Assembly (NCBI GenBank): GCA_014523665.1
Contig: JAATVR010000497.1
Span: 1-6,100, forward strand
DNA length: 6,100 bases
Origin: Nitrososphaerales archaeon TH526
Lineage (GTDB): Archaea > Thermoproteota > Nitrososphaeria > Nitrososphaerales > Nitrososphaeraceae
Reading direction: 5' to 3'
Shown here: piece by piece, positions 5,636 through 6,100 of the stretch
How positions within the stretch are numbered: position 1 is the stretch's first letter
Layout: every line of letters starts with the position of its first letter
Notes under the pieces: model-generated
Database searches by the model: none
The model's input: the letters and a program-made list of their open reading frames with translations, nothing else
Told to the model about the DNA's origin: nothing
Made by a program: the position numbers and the translations under genes

Positions 5636-5659
5636 CGGAGTAATACACATAATCACTAC

Positions 5660-6100
5660 GTGTATAAGAAATCTGCGTTACTTGTTATATTCTTACTTAT
5701 AAGTGTTGTATCAGGTATTTCAGTTTTCAATTTACCGATGTTATTAACTGTATCTTTACACCCAATTGATGCCGCTACTGCCCAGAGGGATAGTAGAAAT
5801 GACGATGACGGTAACAATGAAGGCGCGGGTAACAACGGTGGCGGTAACAATGACAATGACAATGACAATGACAATGACAATGACAATGACAATGACAATG
5901 ACAATGACAATGACAATGACAATGACAATGAAGGTGCGGGTAACAACGGTGGCGGTAACGATGAAGGTGCGGATAATAACGGTGGCGAAACAGATACCCC
6001 AACAGATACCCCAACAGATACCCCAACAGATACCCCAACAGATACCCCAACAGATACCCCAACAGATACCCCAACAGATACCCCAACAGATACCCCAACA
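5660..6100 (+). CDS. Secreted Asn-Asp / Thr-Asp-Thr-Pro repeat protein (3' end outside window)
   Basis: 147 codons are visible, all in frame to the window edge. The GTG at 5660 is chosen because it begins a typical signal peptide (VYKKSALLVIFLLISVVSGI...) and follows a TATA-like box. A second hydrophobic stretch (VFNLPMLLTVSL) precedes DAATAQ, the likely cleavage region near residues 37-40. The mature part starts with RDSRNDDDGN. It continues with a module NEGAGNNGGGN, 13 Asn-Asp pairs, the module again, a degenerate third copy (DEGADNNGGE), then nine complete TDTP units and the start of a tenth. Such chains are extended, hydrophilic and very acidic; binding of divalent cations or a spacer role on the cell surface is plausible. 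The TDTP part looks like a linker to a domain beyond the window, which cannot be seen. The repeats are identical at DNA level, which makes length changes likely. Confidence 0.8.
   Translation, partial: MYKKSALLVIFLLISVVSGISVFNLPMLLTVSLHPIDAATAQRDSRNDDDGNNEGAGNNGGGNNDNDNDNDNDNDNDNDNDNDNDNDNDNEGAGNNGGGNDEGADNNGGETDTPTDTPTDTPTDTPTDTPTDTPTDTPTDTPTDTPT
5816..5989 (+). repeat. Three NEGAGNNGGGN-type modules
   Basis: Copies lie at 5816-5848, 5927-5959 and 5960-5989. The first two differ in one synonymous base (GGC/GGT). The third is diverged (DEGADNNGGE). The Asn-Asp microsatellite separates the first from the second, as if it had expanded at their junction. Confidence 0.75.
5849..5931 (+). repeat. 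Hexanucleotide microsatellite (AATGAC)13 coding for Asn-Asp
   Basis: There are thirteen perfect AATGAC units from 5849 to 5926, and a partial one to 5931. The codon pair never varies, showing DNA-level expansion by slippage. Because the unit is 6 bases, copy-number changes keep the reading frame. Confidence 0.95.
5990..6100 (+). repeat. 12-base tandem repeat coding for Thr-Asp-Thr-Pro, cut by window edge
   Basis: ACAGATACCCCA is repeated nine times without a mismatch (5990-6097), followed by ACA at the window end. The true copy number is unknown. The unit is in frame, so gain or loss changes only linker length. Confidence 0.95.

Noticed and set aside
5656..6098. Antisense ORFs rich in Leu-Ser, His-Cys or Gly-Tyr-Leu-Leu repeats
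   Set aside because: They are mirror readings of the Asn-Asp and Thr-Asp-Thr-Pro microsatellites; the + strand frame has a signal peptide and runs through all repeats.
5849..6100. CRISPR-like array
   Set aside because: The units are 6 and 12 bases in direct tandem with no spacers, and they lie in a coding frame.

Overview
The window is AT-rich archaeal-looking DNA. It most resembles the accessory part of a soil ammonia-oxidising archaeon (Nitrososphaeria, perhaps a Nitrosocosmicus-like lineage). That assignment is inference. It rests on TATA boxes centred about 25 bases upstream of start codons (leaderless transcripts), secreted peptides rich in N-glycosylation sequons, weak or absent Shine-Dalgarno sites, and a decayed histidine kinase whose 'LFxKFAS' and 'IIEAH.GK.W' signatures are of the kind common in these archaea. 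All supported genes and gene remnants are on the + strand.

Layout. Positions 1-158 hold the 3' end of a ParB-like gene. Then comes cassette A: a 73-residue secreted, sequon-rich peptide (296-517), followed 21 bases later by a 440-residue membrane protein with about ten helices (539-1861). Directly behind it (about 1864-2088) is a broken copy of the C-terminal tail of the same family, with an in-frame stop. Positions 2089-3247 are gene-poor. They hold a possible frameshifted gene remnant with a 10-codon tandem repeat, a long imperfect inverted repeat enclosing a TATA box, and a possible 52-residue ORF. Cassette B repeats the architecture of A: a 68-residue sequon-rich secreted peptide (3248-3454) overlapping a 455-469-residue paralogue of the membrane protein (to 4850). 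Positions 4947-5463 are a clear histidine-kinase pseudogene with three in-frame stops, internal deletions and a frameshift. From 5660 to the window edge runs the start of a secreted repeat protein, with 13 Asn-Asp units and at least nine Thr-Asp-Thr-Pro units.

How the genes may work together. The best candidate for an undescribed system is the two-gene cassette of tiny, putatively glycosylated exported peptide plus ten-helix membrane protein with a charged helical cytoplasmic tail. It occurs twice here, and the tail alone occurs a third time as a relic. Co-transcription from a leaderless promoter in front of each peptide gene is visible. A functional partnership (peptide as ligand, subunit or surface cap of the membrane protein) is inference. 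I do not recognise a named family for either component. The duplications, relics, dead kinase and repeat-rich surface gene together suggest a fast-evolving cell-surface or sensory region.
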